This document shows positions 1 through 7,608 of a DNA stretch of 49,095 nucleotides, one piece after another; within the stretch, counting starts at the first letter, position 1; each line of letters begins with the position of its first letter. The stretch comes from Clostridia bacterium (GTDB lineage Bacteria; Bacillota; Clostridia; Peptostreptococcales; Acidaminobacteraceae), in contig JACUUV010000020.1 of assembly GCA_014859095.1 (NCBI GenBank), positions 1 through 49,095 on the forward strand, written 5' to 3'. The notes under the pieces are model-generated. The model saw only the letters and a program-made list of their open reading frames with translations. It was not told the DNA's origin and did no database searches. A program made the translations under genes and the position numbers.

Positions 1-195
1 AAAGTGCGTTTATTACAACATGCTATTAAACAGAGAAAAATACTTTACCTATAATTCACTAAGTTCTATAATATGGAAGTTTTTTAACAAGATAAATAAA
101 CTAATATGTAGGGTCTATAAAGGGTGTGTTTCTCATGTGTCTTCTGTATAATTATAAATATAGTTCATGTTAAAATAAAGTGCTGGAGGGTTCTA

Positions 196-372
196 ATGCT
201 TAACAAATTTATAAAAGTTACTATAGTTTTATCTTTAATGCTGTATACAGTGTTCTTTTTATTGACACCGATCACATTTTCACTTTCTGTTTTTTTTGTT
301 TTATTATTAATCTCGGCATTTTGTACCGCGATAATTTTCTTTATTGTGGAGATATTTCACATTAATAAGTAA
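196..372 (+). CDS. Small two-helix membrane protein
   Basis: 58 aa, not recognised as a family. The ATG at 196 is preceded by GGAGGG at 185-190. The frame is open further upstream, but that part has no ribosome binding site and is Cys-rich, unlike the rest. Two hydrophobic segments (about residues 8-28 and 31-53) leave a very short polar tail, so it is probably an integral membrane peptide. It sits 70 bp before a secreted protein and may share its transcript. A TATAAT at 68-73 could serve as a -10. Function cannot be assigned; a toxin-like or accessory membrane peptide is possible but not shown. Confidence 0.5.
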   Translation: MLNKFIKVTIVLSLMLYTVFFLLTPITFSLSVFFVLLLISAFCTAIIFFIVEIFHINK

Positions 373-442
373 AGTTGAGTAAGTAGGAAATATATTGTTG
401 TAAATAACTTAGAATAGGAATATTAAGAAGAGGAGTTTATTT

Positions 443-1072
443 ATGAAAAAAGTAAGTATGTTATGTTTGGCAATGTTATTAATTTTTAGTAGTACTGTTG
501 TAAATTTTGCACAAAATGAAGAAAAAGCAATTGAGAGTTTTTACAAGGAAAATGGATTGAGAATTGTTAGTGAAGTTCCTGAAGGTGTTGTTCCACTTAA
601 AGTAGAATCTTTTGACGAACTAAAAGATGTTACTAATTCATACAAAAATGTGTTTACCGCTCAAAGCAATCAAAATGAAATCGAATTTGAAAGAATTCAA
701 ATTACAGCTCCAGACTTACTTCTATCAAAATATGATATTCTATCTAGTTATCCTACTTATTATTATGTACACAAGGCTACAGTTTATGATCTAGGCATCC
801 TTGGAGGAAAAATTGTTTCTGAAGTAGGGTATTGGGTTGTTGGATCAATGCCGCCAGTATTTACAAAAGACTATCATGATGTGTATAAGTCTGGAATTAG
901 TTATAATTGTGAAGTAAATTATAATGAGCAAAGTGCGATAGTTAGCTCTGATAGAAGCCATATAGATGTGAGAGTAAGAGGAACAATAGAAGTTTACGTC
1001 GAGTTTCATGGAGAATTAATTTTACAAACATATCGCTTTGACAAACAATACACTATAGGTTACGTTTCATAG
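443..1072 (+). CDS. Secreted protein of unknown function
   Basis: 209 aa with a clear signal peptide (positive MKK start, hydrophobic core, cleavage near residue 24 after FA). AGAGGAG lies just upstream of the ATG. The mature part is hydrophilic and looks beta-rich toward its C-terminus. No SLH, sortase or lipobox motif is visible. It is followed by about 300 bp without a gene. No family was recognised; as an exported protein beside transfer genes it may be surface cargo of the element, which is inference. Confidence 0.7.
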   Translation: MKKVSMLCLAMLLIFSSTVVNFAQNEEKAIESFYKENGLRIVSEVPEGVVPLKVESFDELKDVTNSYKNVFTAQSNQNEIEFERIQITAPDLLLSKYDILSSYPTYYYVHKATVYDLGILGGKIVSEVGYWVVGSMPPVFTKDYHDVYKSGISYNCEVNYNEQSAIVSSDRSHIDVRVRGTIEVYVEFHGELILQTYRFDKQYTIGYVS

Positions 1073-1137
1073 TGAGTTTCATTCAATCATGTGGTTTTAT
1101 TACACATTGTTCAAATTTACTAAATTTAAATTTTAAC

Positions 1138-1168
1138 CTAATGTTTTGATCCAAATCATAACATTAAG
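1138..1168. repeat. Imperfect inverted repeat
   Basis: CTAATGTTTTGAT at 1138-1150 pairs with ATCATAACATTAAG at 1155-1168, with one bulge and one mismatch and a 4-nt loop. There is no T-tract after it, so it is a weak terminator candidate for the 443-1072 gene, or a protein-binding site. The rest of 1073-1230 shows nothing else. Confidence 0.35.
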
Positions 1169-1232
1169 GAACAGAGAAAAAATAAAGTGAGTATTTATTT
1201 ATTGTGTATCAGCAAGACAATCAATCATTTAT

Positions 1233-1261
1233 TTGACCAAAATTATCAATTATGATATGAT
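1233..1261 (+). promoter_or_regulatory. Promoter of leader operon 1
   Basis: TTGACC at 1233-1238, a 17-nt spacer and TATGAT at 1256-1261. The bases just before the -10 are ATGA, as at the leader promoters at 8982 and 27402. It lies 40 nt before the first hairpin of the leader RNA. Confidence 0.65.
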
Positions 1262-1295
1262 TTTTTTAATTAATAGTTTTTTTACAATTTAAAGC

Positions 1296-1358
1296 CCAGC
1301 AATGACTGGCACTATATTTAGAGGCAATAAGTCTATCCATGCGGATAGGCTTTTTTTT
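1296..1358 (+). ncRNA. Conserved leader RNA, copy 1 (attenuator)
   Basis: Copy 1 of an element found five times in the window. Hairpin 1 is CCAG (1296-1299), loop CAATGA, CTGG (1306-1309). A linker ending TTTAGAGGC follows. The terminator is GTCTATCC (1331-1338), loop ATGC, GGATAGGC (1343-1350), then eight T. The four-base stem varies among copies by compensatory changes (G-C, C-G, A-T at its fourth position). The TAGA of the linker can alternatively pair with the TCTA of the terminator arm, so a terminator/antiterminator switch is plausible. I do not recognise it as a named RNA family. Confidence 0.75.
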
Positions 1359-1383
1359 ATGCCCAAAAAGGAGGTTGAAGTAA

Positions 1384-1458
1384 ATGAACATGAATTTTCC
1401 TGAAAGGGAAGAAGGTATACCATATTTAAAAACTCAAAACAATAAGAGGATTATTTGA
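1384..1458 (+). CDS. 24-codon ORF, possible leader peptide
   Basis: ATG at 1384 lies 9 nt after an excellent AGGAGG (1369-1374) and reads 24 codons (MNMNFPEREEGIPYL..., ends RII). It lies between the leader RNA terminator and a second terminator at 1460-1487, an arrangement typical of translated leader peptides that influence a downstream attenuator. No run of a single amino acid codon points to a specific sensor amino acid. It may alternatively be a very small functional protein. Confidence 0.45.
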   Translation: MNMNFPEREEGIPYLKTQNNKRII

Positions 1459-1459
1459 A

Positions 1460-1487
1460 AGAGGCCATGAGGCTTCTTTTATTTTTT
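1460..1487 (+). terminator. Terminator/attenuator before the 1501 gene
   Basis: AGAGGCC (1460-1466), loop ATGA, GGCTTCT (1471-1477), then TTTATTTTTT. It begins two bases after the stop of the 24-codon ORF and ends just before the AAGGAGG of the next gene, so it is placed to attenuate that gene. Confidence 0.7.
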
Positions 1488-1500
1488 AAGGAGGACAATT

Positions 1501-2490
1501 ATGATAAAGAACTTATTGAATGATTGCAATACTGTTACCAAGAATGGTGTTTCATATGTCTATTATAAAGGGGTAGTGCTATGTGGAACAGTTTACGAAG
1601 AGCATCCTTCAGACATTGAGAACATGAGAATCTATGCCAAAAAGAATGATGATGAAACAGTAAGCTTAGTGGTAGAAACTCCAGTTGATTACAGTACTAG
1701 CGATTATCATGAAGCGTTTACATTTGATAATGAAGAGGAATTTGAGTGTTTTCTAAAAGAGCCATACGATCCTCTAAAGAGAGGATTTTATCCAATTCAA
1801 GACAGGATAGACAGAAGTGCTGCCATTGAAATCACAGAACATTTTGGAAGAAAGCTTAATCGAGTCTATATTGACTCCAACCTGTTTACATCTTTTATGA
1901 TCTCATTTTATAAAAGCAAGACGAGATTTCCAGATGATTCAGAAGTAGGATCAGCTTTCTTTGATGCATACAATTTGAAAAGTCTTGAACTTCTTCAAAT
2001 GAATAAAAGCATTATCACAGAACGGTCGGTGAAATTTGAAGTAAACGGTCTATTCGCTCAGGCAAGCATTCAAGAAGATGAGTTTGGAGAATTCATCATG
2101 ATCGAGTATGAGATGTTAGATTTCAATACTCGAGTAAGAGTAGATAAGCTTTTTGACTCAAATAGCAAAGATGTCATTTTAACCATCAACGGCATGATGC
2201 TGGATTATTTAAAGTATGACACCGTAAGTGGTTATTCTAGCCGTTATATAGGCAAAGGTATAGGGACTCATTTTGTAATGGACTCGTCCAGTCAGAAAAT
2301 CATCTCTACCATCTTGAGTGAGCATTCCTTTATGGATGATGCCATGACGAAGAGCCACAAGATCAACGAAAGCAAAAGACTTCGTTCAAAACTGATTCCA
2401 AGAGACTTCAAAATAATTTCAAGAGAACAACACTTTATCTGCTCAATTTGTGGATTACAAATTTTAGATTATGAAAGCTATTTGGCTTAA
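1501..2490 (+). CDS. Conserved-looking hypothetical protein, 329 aa
   Basis: The start ATG at 1501 follows AAGGAGG at 1488-1494. The protein is soluble and acidic, with no signal peptide or membrane segment. The only motif seen is a CSIC pair near the C-terminus (HFICSICGLQ), which could be half of a zinc site. It is the first large gene of the operon that also holds a 41-aa protein and a YodL-like protein, under leader RNA copy 1. No family was recognised and no function is proposed. Confidence 0.7.
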   Translation: MIKNLLNDCNTVTKNGVSYVYYKGVVLCGTVYEEHPSDIENMRIYAKKNDDETVSLVVETPVDYSTSDYHEAFTFDNEEEFECFLKEPYDPLKRGFYPIQDRIDRSAAIEITEHFGRKLNRVYIDSNLFTSFMISFYKSKTRFPDDSEVGSAFFDAYNLKSLELLQMNKSIITERSVKFEVNGLFAQASIQEDEFGEFIMIEYEMLDFNTRVRVDKLFDSNSKDVILTINGMMLDYLKYDTVSGYSSRYIGKGIGTHFVMDSSSQKIISTILSEHSFMDDAMTKSHKINESKRLRSKLIPRDFKIISREQHFICSICGLQILDYESYLA

Positions 2491-2506
2491 CAAAGGAGAG
2501 GAATGT

Positions 2507-2632
2507 ATGAATGATGCACTAAACAAACTAACAGATACTTTGATAAAACAGAACAAGTCGTTGGATTTTATTGCTGCACTTGATGAAGCAAGAGCAATAC
2601 TTAAGGATTCAACTGAAAATGATGAACAATAA
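2507..2632 (+). CDS. Small acidic protein, 41 aa
   Basis: AAAGGAGAGG at 2492-2501 precedes the ATG at 2507. An ATG four bases earlier is in a frame that stops after three codons, so 2507 is the only sensible start. The sequence is predicted almost entirely helical and charged (MNDALNKLTD..., ends ENDEQ). It lies between two genes of the same operon with short gaps. Unknown; it may be a small partner protein of a neighbour. Confidence 0.55.
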   Translation: MNDALNKLTDTLIKQNKSLDFIAALDEARAILKDSTENDEQ

Positions 2633-2650
2633 ATAGACTAGGAGGCGTTT

Positions 2651-3319
2651 ATGAGATCAGTTAAGATATTCCAAACTAGAAAAAATGATATTAGATTTAT
2701 GGACCATAGTTTTATAATGGACAACCATGGGTTCATAGACTTAGAGCTTTACGAATATGAATGCGTCTATAGAAATGAATTTCACCTTAGCGATGACAAT
2801 TTATATGCGCTTGAACAAATATATGAACTGTTCAGTATAAACTATCATCACAACTTCCACGGAAGAGCTGTGAATGTCAGCGATATAATTGAGCTTGATG
2901 GTGTACTTTACTTTGTAGATAATATTGGATTCAAGGAAGTGGGAAGTGCAGGAGAAACCAATATTTCACTCTTTAGAAAGGTAATATACGCGATTAAGCA
3001 AAGTTCACATTTTGAGCAATACAATTATTGTTTGGATTCAATTGTAGTATCTGAAGAGATAAAGAAACTTACTAATTACAAATTCAATTTCGTGGCCGCG
3101 CTGAAATGGGGGACCAAAATAGGTGGATCCATTGAATGCTATTTAGAGGGTGAGTTTGATGATTCATGCAATCATAAGATTCATGTTGCAACCATTAATG
3201 CGATCGACACCTCAATAGAATCACTTAGGTTAATGGGCGAGTTTGTCGGTCTATTGACTTATTATGAGAACGAGTACGTAAACTCTCACCTGGATAGATT
3301 TCAGTCTGACGCTGCATAA
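2651..3319 (+). CDS. YodL-like (DUF4316-type) protein
   Basis: 222 aa; start ATG at 2651 after TAGGAGG. Residues about 1-100 resemble the YodL/DUF4316 domain found on conjugative elements. Visible family features are an N-terminal beta strand with Tyr-rich acidic segment, a helix LEQIYELFSI, then HGRAVNVSDIIEL and YFVDNIGFKEV. The C-terminal 120 residues are not recognised. In related elements this domain is often fused to antirestriction or helicase modules; here it stands alone. It closes the operon and is followed at once by a strong terminator. Domain call by motif memory only. Confidence 0.6.
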   Translation: MRSVKIFQTRKNDIRFMDHSFIMDNHGFIDLELYEYECVYRNEFHLSDDNLYALEQIYELFSINYHHNFHGRAVNVSDIIELDGVLYFVDNIGFKEVGSAGETNISLFRKVIYAIKQSSHFEQYNYCLDSIVVSEEIKKLTNYKFNFVAALKWGTKIGGSIECYLEGEFDDSCNHKIHVATINAIDTSIESLRLMGEFVGLLTYYENEYVNSHLDRFQSDAA

Positions 3320-3331
3320 CACGAAGTAACT

Positions 3332-3369
3332 CACATAGAAGATCTTATGATTTTCTATGTGTTTTTTTT
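3332..3369 (+). terminator. Strong terminator after the YodL-like gene
   Basis: CACATAGAA (3332-3340) pairs perfectly with TTCTATGTG (3353-3361), followed by eight T. It insulates the first operon from the coupling-protein promoter. Confidence 0.9.
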
Positions 3370-3462
3370 GCCTCTGAAATGATGTGTAAAGGTAGACCAC
3401 GGAAGTTCTATAAGTTGAATGTTAATAATGTGATTTCATTACATAAAAAAGGCATATTTTAC

Positions 3463-3491
3463 TTGCAAAAAAAATTGGCGATTGTTATAAA
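3463..3491 (+). promoter_or_regulatory. GGCGATT-class promoter of the coupling-protein gene
   Basis: TTGCAA (3463-3468), 17-nt spacer, TATAAA (3486-3491). The spacer ends TGGCGATTGT, shared with promoters at 12765 and 36499, and in a variant form at 10421. The 5' UTR would be only about 12 nt. Confidence 0.65.
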
Positions 3492-3508
3492 CGGGTGAGG
3501 AGGGTGAA

Positions 3509-6223
3509 ATGATGCATATAGATAAAGTTAACATTGATCTTGATACTCTGAATGGAGTATCAGAACATTTGAAGAAAGACATATCAAGTTCACTTGGAAT
3601 TAAAATGGATTCACATGAAAGTACAATCACTATGAAATTAAGTAATGTGGATGAAGATGGTAATCCGGAACTGGAATTTCGAAAAGTAAACCTCGGTTTA
3701 GAATATTTCAGAAATTACCTTTCTGACAATGGAAAAGATTTCATTGTTGGGATCTGCTTTATTGTGTTTACATTTTTTAATCTTTTAGAGGTGCTCGGCT
3801 TTTTTAAAGCCTACAGCACAATGAACATTGCATATACAGATTTCAATAAAATTATATGGGATGTGGCTTTACCCATCATTCCAATGATCATTTGGGCCTT
3901 TTCAACGAACCATCCAGTTTTCAATTTTAGAAATCGCAAGGTTCTCATGTTCTATTTATCCTATTTCTTTATTAATTTTCTGATGGTGAGGCTTACATTT
4001 ATCATAAGCTATAGAATAACTGTACCGTATATATCCCAGATTGAACCCACTGCACAAATGAGTGTGGACAAAATTGTTGGACTCGCATATATTGCAACAT
4101 TCATTCCTCTTGCGTTTGCAGTCTTCATTTTGATTCTCATTTCTGTTAGAGGAACGGTATTCAATAAAGACTTTATTGATCGCTTAGAAGCATTTCGGTT
4201 ATTCAAAGTATTTGATCTTGAGATATACAGCAAGTTCGAATACACGCATCAAGTGGTTAGAGAAATTAAATCCGGATCGAAGATTACCATTCCTCAAAAG
4301 GACAGGCAAGCACACACCGCAATCATTGGTGCTACAGGTACCGCAAAAACATCTTCAGTTTTATTGCCTGGTATATTAAAGGATCTAAAGGTAAGAATCA
4401 GAAACAAGAACGCTCTTAAGAAATTGTTCAAGCATTATACTGAAATTGGTATGTTTAGGATTAAAAGAACCTTCAGTGATGATGATTTTTCAACAAAGCA
4501 TTTTGAACCAAATCCCGATTACAAGCGCACTTTTCGTGATAAGATCACTGGAAGAACTCCCAAAAGAGTCTATGAATTTTTAAATAGTAAATATGAAATT
4601 GCCGGACAAACGATATTAGTGCCAGAAGAATCCCTTGCTGATGATGCCTATAACCTATTTGAAGCATATGGAGAAAAGGCCAATAGAGTTGATCCTAAAC
4701 TTATAGATGGTATGCATAAACCTGGCTTTAAGGGGCTTAATATACTTTATATTTCTCCCAATATGCCTTCTTGGGCTGTTGATAGAGAAAAAGTAAGGCG
4801 AGCGACTTTACTTGCAGATGTCATGCAGATCATGTTTGAAATGGGTGGCAAATCAGACCCTTACTTCGCATCCGTAAATAGAATTGCAACCACAACAATT
4901 GCACTATTGCTTCAGCTGACTTACCCTCAAATGTACAATAGACAACCAAACCTTGAAGACGTTCAAAACTGTATCAACGATTTTACTAAACTGTATGAAC
5001 CGTACTCAGTACTCTTTCCTAACGGGAAGGTAAGCGAAGCGAATAAAAAGTATCTATGGCTGAAAGACAACATATCAAACTTCTTCATTGGTGAAGGTTC
5101 CGAGACATTTGAACAACATGCCAGGGGGCTTAAAGTCCAGATTTCACTATTCCTTGCAGATGATTACATCCGCCAGCTTGTTACAGCTGATGAAGTGATT
5201 GATTTTGACGAAATACTTTCTAACAATGAACTTACTGTAGTGAATATTGAACTTCCAGAGATTGGACCTATCAATGCACCGGCTCTTGGTCTTTTCTTTT
5301 CGGTCAATATGACCAATGCTGTTCTTAGACGACCTGGAACAGAGTGGACACGTACTTTTCACGTTTGGCGTATAGATGAGTTCCCTATTATTGTCACGCC
5401 TTCAATGGAGCAGGCGTTCACATTGTTTAGAAAATTTAAAGTGGCCATGGAAGTTGCACTACAAACGCTTGATCAAATGGACAAAACTCCTTATCTTAAG
5501 TATTTGAAAGGTGTAATACTAAACTCTACTGCCAATCAAATCGTCTTTGGTAGAGCAAATATAAGCGAAATGGACATCTATTCCATACTCTCAGGGACAA
5601 TTGATGATATCGTTGAAATGGAAGGGACATCAGAAACATCATTGTTCTCTGAAAATCCATCCATGTCGACGATGAGAAGAAAAACCAAGCAGATAACGAA
5701 TGTATCAGAGAAGTCGGACATACGTAATAAAGATTTCCAAGAGGTGACATACTTTTACACCAAACGAGGATCGTTAATGCCGCCAGTACACGGCAAGGTC
5801 GACTTCGTAAGTAAAAACGACAAAAAAGGTCGCAACAAACAAATCAAAGTTGACTGGTCTAAACTCTTTGATGGAAGTTCCAAAGACACTATTGAAAGCT
5901 TACCCAATAAAAAAGCAGTACTAAAGTTTAATGAAGAACAGCTGAATGAAGCTAGAAAAAGAGGAGACATGGTTTCAGAGGTGATAATGGTGGACAGCCA
6001 AAAGGCAAAGATTGAATCTGTAATAGAAGTTCAAGAACCCACTCCTTTTGAAATAGAAATTGAAAATGTGGTTGCAAAGGAAAAGCCTGATACAGTCATA
6101 AGCACAAATGACTACACACAAGCAAATACAGAAGAACCATCAAGAACAGAACAACCCCCAAAACCTATTGATTCGAAAGAAGCCAGAGAAAATCAAAGAA
6201 AAAAAATGACAGATTTCTTTTAG
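3509..6223 (+). CDS. VirD4/TraG-type coupling ATPase
   Basis: 904 aa; GAGGAGGGTG precedes ATG-ATG at 3509/3512. The N-terminus has about 60-70 cytosolic residues and four membrane segments between about 80 and 225. Then follows a P-loop NTPase with Walker A GATGTAKT (274-281) and Walker B WRIDEFP (D623-E624). The C-terminal 150 residues are charged and disordered, ending KKMTDFF. In conjugation such ATPases link the relaxosome to the secretion channel and pump DNA. At 904 aa it is longer than classical VirD4 (about 600-700), owing to inserts after Walker A and the tail. It is encoded about 30 kb from the rest of the channel and has its own promoter of the same class, implying co-regulation. 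Confidence 0.93.
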   Translation: MMHIDKVNIDLDTLNGVSEHLKKDISSSLGIKMDSHESTITMKLSNVDEDGNPELEFRKVNLGLEYFRNYLSDNGKDFIVGICFIVFTFFNLLEVLGFFKAYSTMNIAYTDFNKIIWDVALPIIPMIIWAFSTNHPVFNFRNRKVLMFYLSYFFINFLMVRLTFIISYRITVPYISQIEPTAQMSVDKIVGLAYIATFIPLAFAVFILILISVRGTVFNKDFIDRLEAFRLFKVFDLEIYSKFEYTHQVVREIKSGSKITIPQKDRQAHTAIIGATGTAKTSSVLLPGILKDLKVRIRNKNALKKLFKHYTEIGMFRIKRTFSDDDFSTKHFEPNPDYKRTFRDKITGRTPKRVYEFLNSKYEIAGQTILVPEESLADDAYNLFEAYGEKANRVDPKLIDGMHKPGFKGLNILYISPNMPSWAVDREKVRRATLLADVMQIMFEMGGKSDPYFASVNRIATTTIALLLQLTYPQMYNRQPNLEDVQNCINDFTKLYEPYSVLFPNGKVSEANKKYLWLKDNISNFFIGEGSETFEQHARGLKVQISLFLADDYIRQLVTADEVIDFDEILSNNELTVVNIELPEIGPINAPALGLFFSVNMTNAVLRRPGTEWTRTFHVWRIDEFPIIVTPSMEQAFTLFRKFKVAMEVALQTLDQMDKTPYLKYLKGVILNSTANQIVFGRANISEMDIYSILSGTIDDIVEMEGTSETSLFSENPSMSTMRRKTKQITNVSEKSDIRNKDFQEVTYFYTKRGSLMPPVHGKVDFVSKNDKKGRNKQIKVDWSKLFDGSSKDTIESLPNKKAVLKFNEEQLNEARKRGDMVSEVIMVDSQKAKIESVIEVQEPTPFEIEIENVVAKEKPDTVISTNDYTQANTEEPSRTEQPPKPIDSKEARENQRKKMTDFF

Positions 6224-6244
6224 AGCTATTATAGCTCTTTTATT
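6222..6244 (+). terminator. Short terminator after the coupling-protein gene
   Basis: AGAGCTA, loop TTA, TAGCTCT (6222-6238), then TTTATT. The stem starts inside the stop codon of the preceding gene. Confidence 0.7.
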
Positions 6245-6276
6245 ATGTATGAGTGTAATACTAGGACATTCATTAA

Positions 6277-6285
6277 TGTTATAAT
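6277..6285 (+). promoter_or_regulatory. Extended -10 promoter
   Basis: TGTTATAAT: a consensus -10 with the TGn extension and no good -35. It lies 28 nt before the start of the next gene. Confidence 0.5.
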
Positions 6286-6312
6286 CAAATCAAGAAAGCA
6301 AGTGGAGGTTTT

Positions 6313-7140
6313 ATGCAGTCACCATTTTTATTTAAGCCAGGCATTATTGCAGAAGATGCTGCTGAGAAGGTCATACAAATGTCCGATATGAATCAGTTGG
6401 TAAAAAACAATGCCCTGGATGAAATTGATATCCAAATACTTAAAGTCATGCACGAATTCAAATTTATGACAGCTGGTTTATTGAGTCAATATTTTAAATC
6501 AGATCCCTTTTACAGTTCGAATTTTTCCAAAACAAAGATGAGGAAATTCATGAAGTATGGACTTGTAAGGCGATTTTACATTACATTTGAGGGGAATGAT
6601 GACATTCACAAAAGGACCGTTAATTTTTATGCGCTCTCGCAAGCATCGATGGCGTACCTTAAAAAGTATTTAGGATTGAAAGCATTTAAGATCGGAGAAG
6701 GGGAGCTATCAAATGTCGGCGACATTTTGTCTATACTGGCACTTAATCAAGCCCATACCAATTACTCTAGGAGGATAACTTCGTTCAAAGAAACAAAACA
6801 TGACAGAAATAATGACGCAAGAACCATGTCCATCCAGCTGTATGGTAAATCCATTGAAATCATTTGCGTGAGAAAAGACCAAAGACTTGATGCTTTAGTT
6901 GATAAAGTCGAAAGGTTTGCCAAAAACAATGATTTGATCCTATTGCTGGTCGAAGATGAACTCAATGCCATTGAAATATTTAAAAAGATAGAGGGCAAAT
7001 ATTCAGGTCATGATTTACATTTCATTACAGATCTCATGATGGTGTCTGAGGATATGTACGATTCCTATTTGAATGTGATTAGAAATGGCAACGATGTTTC
7101 AATATTTGAGTACAAAATCAGTGAAATGGGGATCTTATGA
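6313..7140 (+). CDS. Replication-relaxation-like winged-helix protein
   Basis: 275 aa; AGTGGAGG precedes the ATG. Residues about 35-85 look like a winged helix (EIDIQILKVMHEFKFMTAG, then SKTKMRKFMKYGLVRRFY). A wing with YALSQASMAYLKKYLG and a conserved-looking NQAHTNYSRRI follow. The C-terminal half alternates strands and helices like a nuclease-fold domain (IEIICVRKDQRLDAL, LILLLVEDELNAIEIF). The order matches the replication-relaxation (Replic_Relax) family, whose members are suspected of DNA processing in plasmids. It shows the same architecture as the protein at 14848. No relaxase was found in the window, so these two are candidates for the missing nicking or relaxosome role, which is inference. 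Confidence 0.6.
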   Translation: MQSPFLFKPGIIAEDAAEKVIQMSDMNQLVKNNALDEIDIQILKVMHEFKFMTAGLLSQYFKSDPFYSSNFSKTKMRKFMKYGLVRRFYITFEGNDDIHKRTVNFYALSQASMAYLKKYLGLKAFKIGEGELSNVGDILSILALNQAHTNYSRRITSFKETKHDRNNDARTMSIQLYGKSIEIICVRKDQRLDALVDKVERFAKNNDLILLLVEDELNAIEIFKKIEGKYSGHDLHFITDLMMVSEDMYDSYLNVIRNGNDVSIFEYKISEMGIL

Positions 7141-7385
7141 TGGTAGAGGGTGAAATGTGCAGTAGAGAAGAAATAAAGATAATTGATTGTGATGAGATCA
7201 ATATAGATGATATTTCAGTATATCCAGTAAAAATAATGGTAAAACCCTCTTACGGAGGAGCAGGTGTGATTCTTGAATTTAGTCACAGGAACAAACTAGA
7301 CAGATACCTTAATCAAAGAATGTATCTAAGCAAAAAGCTTAGCGAGAAGAATAAATCCCTTGGTGCAGCCGTTATATGGGAATGA
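7137..7385 (+). CDS. Small hypothetical protein, 82 aa
   Basis: It starts at ATG 7137, overlapping the previous stop by ATGA, so it is translationally coupled to the winged-helix protein; ATG 7140 is an alternative. Soluble, no known motif. Its last seven codons and 3' flank are repeated nearly perfectly at 8945, beyond the SLH gene, marking this gene end as the site where the SLH cargo module entered. Confidence 0.6.
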   Translation: MMVEGEMCSREEIKIIDCDEINIDDISVYPVKIMVKPSYGGAGVILEFSHRNKLDRYLNQRMYLSKKLSEKNKSLGAAVIWE

Positions 7386-7414
7386 TATGTTCAAATTTCA
7401 AGTTGTAGAATAAA
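7366..7414 (+). repeat. Direct repeat flanking the SLH module, left copy
   Basis: A 49-nt segment matching 8945-8993 at 46 positions, the first 34 identical (starts CAGCCGTTATATGGG). It covers the end of the 7137 gene and its 3' flank. Confidence 0.9.
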
Positions 7415-7416
7415 CG

Positions 7417-7446
7417 AAAGCGTTCAATAATAGAACGCTTTTTATT
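7417..7446 (+). terminator. Strong terminator
   Basis: AAAGCGTTC (7417-7425), loop AATAATA, GAACGCTTT (7433-7441), then a T-rich tract. Ends transcription from the winged-helix operon. Confidence 0.88.
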
Positions 7447-7562
7447 TGCTCAATTACAGCATAAGAGACTAAGATAAACATGATAATATTGCCATATGAA
7501 AAGTCGAGCATTCTATTTTAATGACTTTACAATAAATTTTATTAAAAAAAGTGTTTTTAGTC

Positions 7563-7568
7563 TATAAT
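7563..7568 (+). promoter_or_regulatory. -10 box of the SLH gene
   Basis: A consensus TATAAT 40 nt before the SLH gene start. No convincing -35 is seen 16-18 nt upstream, where the sequence is A-rich. Confidence 0.45.
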
Positions 7569-7608
7569 GAATAGAGGCAGTCAAATAAATATTGAGGGGT
7601 TATAGACT

